NCBI GenBank assembly: GCA_012845835.1
Contig: JABAKD010000009.1
Span: 13,337,854-13,401,853 of the forward strand
Direction: 5' to 3'
DNA length: 64,000 nt
Source of the DNA: Undaria pinnatifida
Lineage: Eukaryota; Sar; Phaeophyceae; Laminariales; Alariaceae
Positions 45,301 to 55,649 of this stretch are shown here, piece by piece. The position numbers and the translations under genes are program-made. The notes beneath the pieces were generated by a model. That model saw only the letters and a list, made by a program, of their open reading frames with translations, searched no databases and had not been told where the DNA came from. Each line of letters opens with the position of its first letter. Within the stretch, counting starts at the first letter, position 1.

Positions 45301-46800
45301 GTGCTGCTGCATCTATCTGCTGAAAATACGACGTTTACTGCACGACAACTGGAGCGCTCGCAGCGGATATATTGTTGTGGAAATAAATGGTGTTCTCACA
45401 AGTTCCGGCTCGGCGATCTTGTTGGCTTCGTCGGAGTAGCTGACGTGGAGGATGGTGCAGTGCCCAGATCCCTTCACTCGCACGCTTGCCTTGTCGATCA
45501 CTGATCCGCCCGGTAGCTCTGTCAGCTCCACCTGCATTAATGATCGCAGCCCAGTTCGAGAAAAGACGACCGTCGGGAACGAAACGAGGATCGTTCTTCT
45601 CATGGAAAAAAATATGTAAACCCAAAATGCTTGCTGAGCACAATATGATACGTACCTGGTACCTGGTGCAGTACCTGGCAGGCACTGCAGCCATGTCAGC
45701 AACCATGCACAGTGCGGGTAGCACGCGCGGCGGCGGCGAGCGGGCAGGCGGTGATGCGTGTGTACTGCGTGACTATTGCCACCTGGTGGCAAGCCGTCAT
45801 GAAATAAAATTCTAGACCACCAGACTAATAATCATTTTACGATCAAAGTTGGTCTCGGGCTGGGGTGCCAACACGGGAAATCACGACCGTCGGAGACGGA
45901 ACGAGGATCGTTCTCATGGAAAGATACACTTCTTGCTGAGGAGAATAGAAGATGGTGTATGATAGGCGTTGCATGTCAGCAGCAAAACAACCATGCATGG
46001 TACGGGTAGCGCGTGCGGCGATGAAATGGCAGACGGCGATGCCTGACAAACCTGTATTCAGCAACTTTGCTTTAGAAAGTAGTGGCTGGATTAGTTTCGA
46101 GCTCGGGTGGGCAAACACGTCTGTTAGATACCTGGTACAGGTACGTATCATGCAAGGGCGTATTCGTATTGAGGACGGAACGCGACACGATAATCTATCC
46201 CGAAAAACACATCTACATACAAGTATGCTTCGCCCAGCACCCAAGCTTTCCCGTGGTCGAGGCCGGGGTCATCACACAACACACCGTCTCTTCTGACTGT
46301 TCATGAACCACAGCGAGCTCGGCATCGCGCAGCTTTTCAACGTTACTCGTATTCCTGTGCAAAAGTCAGCATGGGGTCGTACGCGCACAGATTTCTTCAT
46401 ACATAGCGTACAACATACAATGTGATACCACTGCGGACGTACGTAAAAATAATGACCATTTTCTTGTTCGTATTAAAACGAAAACTGTCCTCATACGAGA
46501 TATAGACTACTCTATATCAGTGGTAGTACCTGCTAGGTACTCCGCAGCATTATAAAGTTGACACTACTCGACGTCGGGCGCCCATGCTTCAGGGTCTACA
46601 CTAGTTCGGGTTGGACTCACCTCGTGGGGCCCGATGGCAGAAGAAGTCGAGAAGTTAACGATGCGTGTGACCTCTGCCTTGTCTTCACAGAACACCGTCA
46701 CAGCCGTGATGGGCACATCATTGCTCGTGAAAGCCACGGTGTGGGTTTCGGGAGCGGGCACTACTGCTGCCGCGGGAGCAGTCGGAGAAGAGGAAGCCAT
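33230..46800 (-). CDS. DUF4140/DUF4139 (MuiA/F37C4.5-like) protein, second complete 14-exon paralogue (gene C)
   Basis: Minus-strand exons: 46800-46621, 45531-45400, 43602-43480, 41886-41696, 41278-41137, 40515-40389, 39933-39809, 39385-39117, 38208-38100, 36904-36758, 36375-36296, 35825-35741, 34687-34451, 33328-33230. They total 2,046 nt, an exact multiple of three, giving 681 residues and TGA. All 13 introns match gene B in position and phase, and six exons match exactly in length (3, 6, 9, 10, 11, 12). DUF4140: PITAVTVFCEDKAEVTRIV. Coiled coil: AEKERQRQELQQLSDD. DUF4139: WSPAYDLRVDTETDS, CTYFGRVTQSTTEDWKG, STDEVIK and the C-terminal IPLEYVMEWPTGKEI. Introns total 11.5 kb and hold different repeats from gene B. 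All donors are GT. The only uncertain border is the exon 8 acceptor. Convergent with gene B and in the same direction as gene D. Biochemical function unknown. Confidence 0.87.
34451..34687 (-). CDS. gene C exon 13
   Basis: Acceptor AAATCCCAG, donor CTT|GTGAGT, 237 nt. Encodes VTLKQPLPTTVAESEAITDD, VLVSEALEMFGGTG, a Glu/Ser/Arg-rich patch and RVTGVVKNPSSHL. Confidence 0.9.
35741..35825 (-). CDS. gene C exon 12
   Basis: Acceptor ACGACAAGCAG, donor AAG|GTGACC, 85 nt. Encodes TSIANNKKVPVTCVVVGAMP then RSTDEVIK, the DUF4139 P.STDE.IK motif. Confidence 0.92.
36296..36375 (-). CDS. gene C exon 11
   Basis: Acceptor GGAAAGCAG, donor AAAG|GTGAAC, 80 nt, phase 0 to 2. Encodes INVAPPRKATKKRGIFSKSN then HVTYSQ. 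More diverged than other exons, but its length and phase are exactly those required to join exons 10 and 12. Confidence 0.82.
36758..36904 (-). CDS. gene C exon 10
   Basis: Acceptor AAACGACAG, donor AAG|GTAAAA, 147 nt. Encodes ATNDTDYLLLASDDVSIFFG then SVSPGETFQAFLGIDPTVK. Confidence 0.92.
37960..38010 (+). repeat. dispersed CTTTGCAAGCTG motif
   Basis: CGAGTTCGATAAATTTAGGA followed by GTCATCTTTGCAAGCTGTGA, one of about nine copies of this ~50-bp motif in the window (8.15, 8.93, 9.39, 11.13, 11.41, 11.81, 37.98, 49.79, 55.84 kb). Confidence 0.75.
38100..38208 (-). CDS. gene C exon 9
   Basis: Acceptor TGTCGCCAG, donor AAAG|GTAAAG, 109 nt, phase 2 to 0. Encodes NGQTKKLTIGELQLSAEVTH then YVVPSKDPAAYLQAK. 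Confidence 0.93.
39117..39385 (-). CDS. gene C exon 8 (low-complexity insert)
   Basis: The donor AA|GTGAGA is secure. The acceptor (TATTCAAG before 39,385) is the best in-frame choice. Encodes Ser/Arg- and Glu-rich then Gly/Pro-rich sequence (SFAESEEDEEGE; GGRGGGGPGMS) ending AVAQVETGGGGIGAVTFVVG. Shorter than gene B exon 8. Confidence 0.75.
39809..39933 (-). CDS. gene C exon 7
   Basis: Acceptor CTCACGCAG, donor GGA|GTGAGT, 125 nt, phase 1 to 0. Encodes VVLRLSTAEPTVHGTPPVLG then LKTVSVKAPPQPPAPMYRN. Confidence 0.9.
40389..40515 (-). CDS. gene C exon 6 (DUF4139 start)
   Basis: Acceptor CCATACAG, donor AAAG|GTATCC, 127 nt. Encodes VRYMTRGATWSPAYDLRVDT and CTYFGRVTQSTTEDWKG; identical length to gene B exon 6. 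Confidence 0.93.
41137..41278 (-). CDS. gene C exon 5
   Basis: Acceptor ATACAAAG, donor GAG|GTGAGA, 142 nt, phase 2 to 0. Encodes LKGAIAELRSAPSIAIIRPQ and ends SIDVHELGPIELE. Confidence 0.88.
41696..41886 (-). CDS. gene C exon 4
   Basis: Acceptor TTGTGTTTAG, donor AAG|GTGAAC, 191 nt, phase 0 to 2. Encodes LADKFAQRVVIATAGG and DVSKALDWWAAKAVQTDTET, matching gene B exon 4. Confidence 0.9.
42160..43090. repeat. TTCCATGGAAG palindrome array
   Basis: Roughly 900 bp with dozens of CTTCCATGGAAG-like palindromes (NcoI core CCATGG) spaced irregularly by 15-30 bp, in gene C intron 3. A small outlier is at 44,478-44,508. No coding signal; the frames present are repeat translation. Confidence 0.9.
43480..43602 (-). 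CDS. gene C exon 3 (coiled coil)
   Basis: Acceptor TTCATAAG, donor GAG|GTGGGA, 123 nt. Encodes TAEEKEAVEAEKERQRQELQ then QLSDDQTVLNRTSARNQ. Same length as gene B exon 3; charged helix. Confidence 0.85.
44022..44272 (+). repeat. ~82-bp direct repeat pair
   Basis: CATCTCCGAAGATGCTACCA...CACAGGCATAAACCAACAT occurs at 44,022-44,103 and 44,190-44,269, about 95% alike by eye, in gene C intron 2. Confidence 0.85.
45400..45531 (-). CDS. gene C exon 2
   Basis: Acceptor TTAATGCAG, donor CTT|GTGAGA, 132 nt, phase 0 to 0. Encodes VELTELPGGSVIDKASVRVK then GSGHCTILHVSYSDEANKI. Confidence 0.9.
45545..46045 (+). repeat. diverged ~180-bp direct repeat pair
   Basis: CGACCGTCGGGAACGAAACG-AGGATCGTTCT and GCGGGTAGCACGCGCGGCG at 45,565-45,735 correspond to CGACCGTCGGAGACGGAACG-AGGATCGTTCT and ACGGGTAGCGCGTGCGGCG at 45,885-46,020, in gene C intron 1. 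Confidence 0.75.
46621..46800 (-). CDS. gene C exon 1
   Basis: ATG at 46,800, donor CACGAG|GTGAGT, 180 nt. Encodes an Ala/Pro-rich lead, then VPITAVTVFCEDKAEVTRIV and GPHE; the DUF4140 start, aligned to gene B exon 1. Confidence 0.88.
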
Positions 46801-47499
46801 ACTTATTACGTAGCAACGACAACAACTACTACAGCAGCCGTGTTTAGTTTCGAATTTATCGAGCGAATGTGTTCATGCGCCCTCGACGGTAGACCGTAGC
46901 TGCCGGTAGGTTTCCTGTCGAGCTGCTGTAACACCTCGCCTGGATTGTTGTACGAAGTACCAGGTACAAACTTGCGAACTGCAGTGCTAGACTGGCCGCA
47001 GCTCCCCATCCATGCAACGAGAAAATGCGGCGAGAATGCATTTTTTTTCTGTAATTGCTCCGCATTATTTTAGTATTTTCTTCGTTCTGTTTGTTTTCAT
47101 TTTCATTTTATTCCCAACAAAAAACGTCATCGTGCCGCCCTCATCTACTACTACAGATAGTATAGTAGTATGATTATTAATAGTACTACTACATACTACT
47201 GCTCGCATTTTCTATTTTTTCCTCATCCCATCTGTTTTCTTCGCACTTTTTCCTTCTCCTTCTCCCTAGACGTTGCTACTCATATCCAGGGTCACTACTC
47301 GTAAGTAGGCAGGCTTTTCTCCCCCCTCTCCACTACCAATACTACCGCCGCTGTACGCGCCTTCGTTATTATCGCGATACGAATTCAGCACTTACTTTCT
47401 TTCTTTGCTCGTCGACTCGCGTCGAATGGTGGTGCTTACCCACGCGATGAAGCGCTCTTCTTGGCAGTAGTAGTAGTAGTTGGTGTCTCTACAAAAAAA

Positions 47500-47588
47500 G
47501 CTCCATAAATACCGAGATTTGAACCCCTGGCCTCATCCTTACTTAGTGGTGTTCGAGGTTTGCCAACCGCTAGACCATGGGGGCGACC
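47500..47588 (-). ncRNA. tRNA-like relic or tRNA-derived SINE head
   Basis: On the minus strand an A box TGGTCTAGCGG (47,577-47,567) and a B-box-like GGTTCAAATC (47,524-47,515) lie about 40 bp apart. They are followed by a T7 run (47,499-47,493), as a Pol III terminator. Acceptor-stem ends do not pair (GTCGCCC against GGTATTT) and the T stem is weak, so this is not an intact tRNA. A tRNA pseudogene or SINE remnant fits best. Confidence 0.5.
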
Positions 47589-47859
47589 GACTACGCGTTA
47601 CGTACCGTTCACTAGTGATACTCTCCTGGGGGTGGTGCTTTCGAGGCCAGACATTTAAAAACGAATCTTGATATTTCTTTTTTCTCCAGATATTCCCTTT
47701 CAACCTTATTTTCATGTCACTTTTCCATTTTCCTCGCGGCCAGCCAAACCCTTTTACCACTCACTGGTAGAAATACTTGACACTGATTCCAAGTATTTTA
47801 CCTCCAAAAACGAGGGCGCAGTTCCACCATATCATAGAGTAACACTCGTAAACCTTGAC

Positions 47860-49295
47860 TCCATGGGACAACTCGTGGGATCCATCATGGGAGCAGTCGT
47901 CCCATGGGATACTCCACATGGGTTGAATATCCTAGGATAAACGCTCCCACGGGGTACACCATGGTGTGTTCAATTGGGTATCCCTGTAAGACGTGTTCGA
48001 TGCCCCATGAGAGCATTTATTATTTATTTGCTATCATGGGGCGTACCATGGGAACCACCATGGGGTGCGCGCATTTATGGGGTTTCCCATGGGGCGTCGC
48101 ATGTAACCCCATGGGATACAAGTAAGCACTCCACGGATAATACCCGTGTTCGATTAACGCTTCAGAAGTTCTATAGGATCTAATAGGATGTCCCATGGGA
48201 TACTCCATGGGATACATCTGATGATCATTGATTGGATATTATATACAGGGATAAAAGTTGCCCACATGTTATATACCATGGGGTACCCCAGGAGTGCTGT
48301 TTATCCCATGGGATACTCCGTGGAAGATCATGGGAGGGACATGTTGGTTTATGCCTGCACACAATTCTGGCGTATGATGTGTATGGCTGCATAGAATCTA
48401 CGGAGATGGTAAGAGTAGAACTATTGATGTGATTGGCGGTCCCAATCGTCGATATGTTCGAGTTGAGCCCCCTTTGGCTCAGTTCATAGTGCGTCCATAT
48501 TGAGTGCACATTCAGTGCATGTTTAAAGTGTTCTCCGGGACCCCGGTACTTCAATATGCATATTTTCCATCTTCTTATCTTCTCCGCCTGATGGTCCTTC
48601 GCCGAGTACCGAAAGCAATCTCCCCGTGAGCCACCCCACGCCGGGCATAAAGATAGTCGATTAGGACATCCCATGGGGTCATGAGATGTCCCATGGGTCA
48701 TGGGATGTCCCATGGGGTTATGGGATGTCCTATGGAATGGCCCATCCATGAGGAGCGTTTATCCCACGGAGTATACCATTGGATTCCTCGTGGCACATCC
48801 CATGGGACATCCTGCGGGATACTCCGTGGAATTCTCATGGGGGAATCCGTGGGACACCCCGTGAGGCACCACAGCATGCAAACTCATGGGGTGGGATGCC
48901 CACGATGAATCCGGCGGGATGTCACGTGGGTTTTACCGTGGATGGGATATCTCATGGGTGTACCCGCATAGGATATGTATCATGGCGAACCCCGTGGGAC
49001 GCACCACCATGGGATATCCCATGGGACGTCCCATGGCGTATTCCATGGAACACAAACCCCTCTGAGGTAAGCCTTCATCCCATGAGGTACCTCATGGGAT
49101 CAATGTGTCCTCCATGGGGGGGTACACCACGTACGTACATAATTATATACACGGAACACGTGCATCCCATGATCATGGTAGAAACCATGAAATACCATGG
49201 GGTGCATTAACTCCATGGGGTAACACGGGGTACATCATGGATGGGGTTCTGGGATACACCATGCATGGGGTACCGATGTATCCCATGGGGCACCC
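47860..49295. repeat. CCCATGGGATA palindrome array
   Basis: About 1.4 kb dominated by TCCCATGGGA palindromes with spacers such as TACTCC and GGTACACC. It is interrupted by a repeat-free island at about 48,410-48,665. It has the same CCATGG core as the 42-kb array but different arms (CCC/GGG instead of TTC/GAA). Confidence 0.9.
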
Positions 49296-49989
49296 GACTT
49301 TTAAAAAATTGTGCACGGGACTATCAATAGCAAGCCTGTACATTAAACATCAAATATGAAAACAATCTCGTCAACAATAAAAATGCTATTGTTAATAGTA
49401 GTGCAGTGGTAAAAAAAGAAAAAAATCACCAAGATCTATCTGCCACACCCTTCTTCAGACCAAACAAGAAGACATGCGATCGTAGCGTGCCGGTGCACCG
49501 TTAAAATTTAGGACGGCAGGGGTTTCGAGTTTCGCGGAGACCGATGTCTTACCATAGTAGGAGAGTTTGTATCATGACGAAAAAAACAAAACGCGGGTTA
49601 TTAAATAGTCTCCGTGAGAAGAATCCTTGTGGACCGAAATCTTTGCTATTTCATTCGATCTTTGGAATCTTGTCGTTGGCTGCTGTTGACCCCGCCCTGG
49701 TACTATTACCTGTTTACAGGAGGAGAGCCATTGACCGTCGTAGCCTTCACAAGGAATTACATGAGCACGCGCGATCTACGTGCCACGCAGCTTGCAAAGG
49801 TGGTAGTCGACCAACTCGTGCAACAAACAAACTAGTATAATAGAGCTTGTCACATACCCTGGTGTTCGACAAAGCCCATTTCATTATAGGTCAACTACTG
49901 ATTTTTCGGAGCATTTCAGTGGTAGTTAACACATTTATACACACAATTTCGCTTCCTGCTCCCGCTTGGCACCCCGATCCCACCCAGAG

Positions 49990-50110
49990 AGCCACCTTTA
50001 GCGCAATTCTAGGTTATTATATAGAATAAAGTATGGCAATCGGGGAAGTTGGTTTGGCCCAAGTGTGCTCCCAGTACTACTGCGAGAAGAAACCCGACCC
50101 CAACCCTACC
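49990..50110. repeat. copy of a telomere-like dispersed segment
   Basis: ATTCTAGGTTATTATATAGA plus ATAAAGTATGGCAATC, then GACCCCAACCCTACCC, parallels 10,850-11,000 (GATTATTGTCGTATAGGATA, ATAAAGTATGGAAATC, CCAACCCTAACG). Confidence 0.55.
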
Positions 50111-52896
50111 CACAGAACTTGTCCGGAAAAAATCTGACGTTTTTTGTTTTTTTTTGTTGAATTTTTGATCGACCTCACCAAGACAAAAATATGTCAAAAT
50201 ATTCCCCGATTTCCGTACTGTATCCTATACAGTAATCGAGACGTCTCGTGAAGGCTACTGCACCCAGACCTTATCCTACCCGGACTCGAGCCCTCCAAAC
50301 TGATCCCCGGTATACAAGTAGCCGTTGGCAGAGCCTGCCATGTACCATGATCCCACGCCGACTACATCGAGGGTAGACGCGAATCGAAGGTCGGCTATAG
50401 CCAGTGAACGCTTTAACAAAGAATAAATACCAGGTATTACGAAGGAATGATGTGTACCGAGGGTCTGACTCTGTGATAAGAGCTGCAGAGGTGGCACCGA
50501 AGTGTCTGTTAGGACCACTTGTGGTGAAGAAAACATAACATAGTTTGGAAAGTGGCGCTTATGTGGCCAACAGATGGAAATAAAAGAAGAGAACACGTAA
50601 AAGAAGTAGGAAGGAGAAGGAAGGAATTATCGAGGTGGGGGATGCCTTCACCTGATCACGGGACTATGCCCAAGCTACGGGCAGGTGTACTCTATGGCAG
50701 CCCGTCCTGTTCCCTGCAGCGTTCTATGTAACGTCCTTGCAATGTTATACGTAATGTTTTCTGTAACGTTCTTCTGATACTTATTTATGGTGGCTCGCTG
50801 ATTACCCTGTACTACGATGAACTACCCGATAAAGGCATTAATAGGTCGATTCTTATACAGTATGCCGTCTAGAAAGAACAAACTCCTATGTATTTCGCCG
50901 CGTATTGCATTTATCCGAATCTAGAACTAAGTTGAGTTTCAATCATTCAATTTGTCGTACTCACATCCGACGTTTTTCAATTTTTATAGAACTGTGATGC
51001 AGTTCATTCAAGATGATGACTGACTAAGAATCAAATAGAAACTAATGGACTGCAGAATCTATAGACCATTCCCATATGTTATTATTATTTTTGCCCTCCG
51101 ACAATGTAGCGTAGATAGATGCCGTTCCGATGTAAATAGAATATCCTCCCATATAGCAGCAGTAGCACCTAAAATGAAGTCGAATGATCGCACCATAATG
51201 CAGTGATATCTTCCGCCAACCATTTGCCCAGTTCCTTTCCCCACATCTTCTCCTTCTATCTGCTAGTTCCTTTTCCTATATATGTTTTAGCTGAGAGTCT
51301 ACCTTAATCCTCATCAACATTGTTGCCACCCCAAGGAGTGTGGCCGTAGTCCTCCCGATTCTTCCTCCCTTCCCCTCGCGGCCTGACGATCCCTCAGAGA
51401 TAGTCTATATCGATGAACTCTGCGCGAAATCGCAAATCGCATGTACATACATTTCAAATAAAATATGTATTTATTTGGTGTTATTATGTTTTGGCCATCC
51501 GAAGTATGTACAGCATGGTGCACATCAACCTCGTTCACTCATAACTCACAAACATCTCGAGGGACTTGAAGGAAAGCAAGGGGCAAAACAAACAGAAAGA
51601 AGCATACACGAACCAAACGTTCACCCACTTCTTACTGCATGGACTTTCTAATTGTGACCTCCACTGACCAATGAGGTCTCTCTGCTGCGATCTGCCAGAT
51701 TCTCTCACCCGGCTTTACTACTCCCGCGTTGGTCTTTCGGTTACCAACGAAGTACCTCATCGCAAGAGGGTAGCTACTCCGGTAAAACACGCACGACACA
51801 AACAAAGAAACAAACAAACAAAACAAGAACTGATATCGTTGTCGGCGTGCCTCACGCACAACGATGGGCGGGCAGGATTCCTGGTCAGACGTAGACTCTG
51901 TTGTTTCCTAATTTCTTCCTACTTCTTTCGTGTCGTGTTAGGGTCGATCGTAATGGAAGTGGCATAATCTCTCTATCTCTCAGTATACACAATGCAGGCT
52001 TTTACAAACTGAGGAAACACGTTTCTCAAGCCCGTTCCTTTTGGTGCCAACATTACCGTGGGGAGGTTGCGTACTTGTCTGCGTCTGTAGCGACTTGCAC
52101 CCGAGAGCGTGAATATTTTTAGGGCATTCCGATCATCAGCTATTTATTGTTTACGGCTGCTGGAACGTCGCTCCGGGGGTCGCCGGGCATCATCATCGTT
52201 CAGAGATGCTGGAACATCTCTCCTGGGATCATTGGGCGTCGTCGTCGTTTAGGACTGCCCCAAACGTTCGTTTCTGGAGTCGCTGAACGTCATTGTCATT
52301 TAGGACTCGAGTATCACACCAGTTTAACGGCATCATTAGTTTTGTAGTAGAATCATGGGGAAGGGGGAGCAGAAACTTAGTAGGTTGCTACTGGTAATTA
52401 CTTAAATTTCTTGGTCACTAGACTGATCGTCGAATTGTTGTTAACTCTTGAGATGTACTTGCGAGATTTAGCAGTACACCTTACATCTCTCTAACGCGAA
52501 CATGTCTATAAAGATGAATACGTTATGCGCAGCAATGGCGTGCAAGGAAAGCTACCCCGCACACCACGCTACCCTCCCCCTCCCCCCTCCGGAGGGCCGT
52601 TTTTTTTCTTTTTTCCTGGGCATTTCTTGGCTTTTTTTCCTCTCTCAAATTTTGGTCTCAGTGACAATGCTTGTGTGCTTGGGTTTACTACACGCGTAGA
52701 CGTTCTACATATGAATAGGTAGAGGTTGAGATAATACATGCACCAATATATAGGTTGAGATACATGGGAGCAATAATCTATGATGGGCTGGCGACGCCTG
52801 TGTAAGCATGATGCTTGGAGATAACTCCCCCCCAAGTTGCCTCAAAACCACAAAACAACGATCTTGCTTCTCAAGCGCTTGCTTCTTGCCTGCTTC

Positions 52897-53667
52897 TCAA
52901 TAATGCTTCCGCAACAATTCTGAGTGTGGCTCGTCTGAGTGTGACTCGTCTGTTTCTTCTGCCCCCCCCTTCTGCATTGAGATCTTGCGGCGTGCTACGG
53001 GAGATCTGACACCCTTACTCTTCTGCTGTGAGCCCTTCCGGCGTTCTACGGAGGCTCTGACAGCCTTGCCCTTGCCCTTTCGCAGCTTTTTCTCCACCGA
53101 CCGCCGCCTTTTCTGCCTCGCTTACGTCAAAGCTGTCTTCGAATCTTTCAATCTTGAGATCTGTTTCACTCAGAGCCAACGAAGTGGCACGCTTCCTTTC
53201 TACGTGGTGGGACATGAGGTACTTCCACACCCAATCTACAGGGCTGTAAAACAAGCAATTCAGGGGTACGTTGGTGCAGCATGGTGTGTGTATATGTCGT
53301 GCTCTTCGACGCCGCTTTCAGGCATAAAGCAATGCCACTCCACTTTTTGCGAGTCCCGCTTGGGCGCAAGAGGACAAATGGAATGTTTGTGAGGTGCAGC
53401 TTTCCCAGTATTGGGTTCTACAACCAACGCCTTGGCTTTGCCCTCGTCCTTCCCTGAACCGTCGCCGAAGTTGTGCCCGCAGCAGCAAATGAACTCCGAG
53501 CCATCCGCTCGCTCCTCCGCACAGACGGGTTCTAGCCAAGCCGTCTCATCGAAGGGGTTCGGTAAGAGAGCTCCCCCCGCCACGGAAACTGTCCTCATCG
53601 TGACCACTCTTGCTCTCTCTTCCTCTGTCTCTTCTGCGGTACGCAGGACGTCGCAGTTCGTGATCAC
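52897..53667 (-). pseudogene. decayed coding region of unknown family
   Basis: Minus-strand frames with protein-like composition follow each other with breaks. 53,667-53,260 contains a Cys/His-rich stretch (EFICCCGHNFGDG; KHSICPLAP). 53,254-53,015 contains DWVWKYLMSHHVERKRATSL. 53,097-52,897 is a basic part with an internal repeat (VRASVERRKGS; VRSPVARRKIS). Two frame changes and stops separate them and I found no clear splice sites. Possibly a transposon-derived protein; no family recognised. Confidence 0.35.
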
Positions 53668-53785
53668 GCCGACTTCAGGGGCTACGTGGTTTGAGCAAGG
53701 CTACGGGAGGGGGTACCCCCCCTTTTTCACTGCCTGGTGTTCACTGTCATATAAGGTCATACTATCATACTATCATACCATCATA

Positions 53786-53950
53786 CTCGCACGAGTGACT
53801 CTGTACTTCACTGACCAAACACGTTGTTAGGTGAAAGGTTAGTTTGGCGCAACGTAGCTAACCATCCCATCAAGGATTCATATCGAAAAAGTAGAACAGC
53901 ACGAAAGCCCATTACCTTAAGGAACGGCGGAGTCACTCGCGCGAGTGACC
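53786..53950. mobile_element. small MITE-like element (family M2), copy 2
   Basis: Terminal inverted repeats CTCGCACGAGTGACTCTGT and (reverse complement of the right end) CTCGCGCGAGTGACTCCGC match at 17 of 19 positions. About 165 bp, no ORF. Homologous to 24,612-24,783. Confidence 0.7.
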
Positions 53951-55649
53951 ATGACTTACTGCAAAATAAAATAAAATAAAAGAGACCCCCCTACCGTAGC
54001 TTTGTTCGTTTGCAGTAACCCCCCCCGTGAACTGTGCCCCCTTAGTTATATAGGATTTAGTGTTAGTTTTTAATATAGGAAATTGGGTGCCGTTTTTTTT
54101 TTTTTGGGGGGGTGGGGGTCTCGTACCCACCCGCTCCCCCTGAGAGGTCCAAGATTAAGTTTTGGGGGGGTGGTGACGGAAAAAGCTTTTTTTGTGCGCC
54201 CTTGTGTTCAGAGAAAAAAAATAACGAAGGCAAGTACAGCGACAAAGCAAATACTACGTTGAAGTTATCGAGAAGACACAATTGAAGAGGTTATGGCCCT
54301 TGTAGCACGTAACCAACCTATGGAATAATCGAAGTTGGTCGTTGAATACAACAAGTTTGGCTACATGTAGGTCGTCTCTATCGTGGGGTCGTGTTGAGGA
54401 TAACTATCTTGCAACACAGCAGTATATCCAGTAACCAACCGAGTCGTTGATTGGTAACACGGTCGTATATAGCAAGCAAGACACAGTGGAACAAATGTGT
54501 TGCGTCGGTAAGAGGACCACGACCGTTTTTTTTTTATAAGCAGCATTGTTGCAGTGTTTTCGTAGACGTGTATGTAACAATTTAGGGATTCCCAGAAGAT
54601 GAAAATGCTGACGAATGCGGGTCACGAATCGTCGGGTTTGCCTTTTGTGTTCGTACCTAGGGTCTTCATGTTCTATTTTGCTGGAGCTGAGACAAACGCG
54701 TTCCCCCTACCCTCACTCACACCTGCTCTCCTTCCGTGGGCAGTATCGATAATCAACACAATCGGAATCGAAGCCCCATTCGTTCCAAAAGCTCTCCGGG
54801 GCCGAATTCCAGTCAACATCCAATCACCTGATCCCAGTTAACAGTAGCTATTTGACAGTAGTGTTTGCCTCCTGGAGACTGTTCGGCGTACCTCAGCAAC
54901 CGCGCGCCACACGTCTCATGAGGACATCCCGCTACTATATTATGGTTCGGGTCGGTTTGCCCTTTTCCTTGTGCAGGGTCGGCATGGAGTTGGTTCAACA
55001 CGCGAACAAAGACATAACTTTGTAAAACAGAAGCGCTCCCCAAGTCCCGCTGCCCAATCGTTTCTCGAAACTGCTGGCAAGTCATGCACAAGACTCTGCT
55101 ACGTTCGCTAGCCCCAAGTTACAAGCTTGAACGGTGTGTTTTGCTTCACGTACATGGATGCCCATACGACATTCCCCTTTGTTCCGTCTTGGGGGGATCG
55201 AGGGAGATCCCAGCACGAAGCAGGAAGTGGAAGGGAACACCGGTGTGTATCGCTATCAACACGCGCTCGCTTGGGTCAAGAGAGGAAACAGCTACCATTA
55301 CATTAACTGTTATGACGAATGGCCCAATCTCCATAGAAAATTGTTGGCCAACAAAGCAACCTATTGTTAAACCTCCCTCAGCCTGTACGCTATCTCTCCC
55401 GATCGACGTGGTCGCCGATGTTGTGTAGAATTCTAATCCGATCAGCCGCCTTAGCCACAGAAAAAACTAGTTATATTTAGCGGCGAGGGAACGGGTCATG
55501 GTTGCTTCTGCACAGCCACGGTAGATATCTGCGCCCAGGCGGAATGAGCACTGCCGAAGACGATAACGCGTGGTGCCAATCTCTACGGACCGATAGATAG
55601 TACAGCTGCAAATAATGTCCTAAGCAACTTCTGCCCTACGCGCCATTTT

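Larger units (their letters stand above)
46801..52890. other. intergenic region upstream of gene C, no recognised protein gene
   Basis: Contains a tRNA-like relic at 47.5 kb, the CCCATGGGA array at 47.86-49.29 kb and a telomere-like/dispersed segment near 50.0-50.25 kb related to 10.85-11.0 kb. From 50.3 to 52.8 kb I see AT-richer sequence without repeats or convincing coding frames. The gene C promoter should be at its left end but is not identified. Confidence 0.5.

Noticed and set aside
48188-49210. Several open frames through the CCCATGGGA array
   Set aside because: Translations are repeats of MGY/SHG/PWD words from the palindromes, open by composition.
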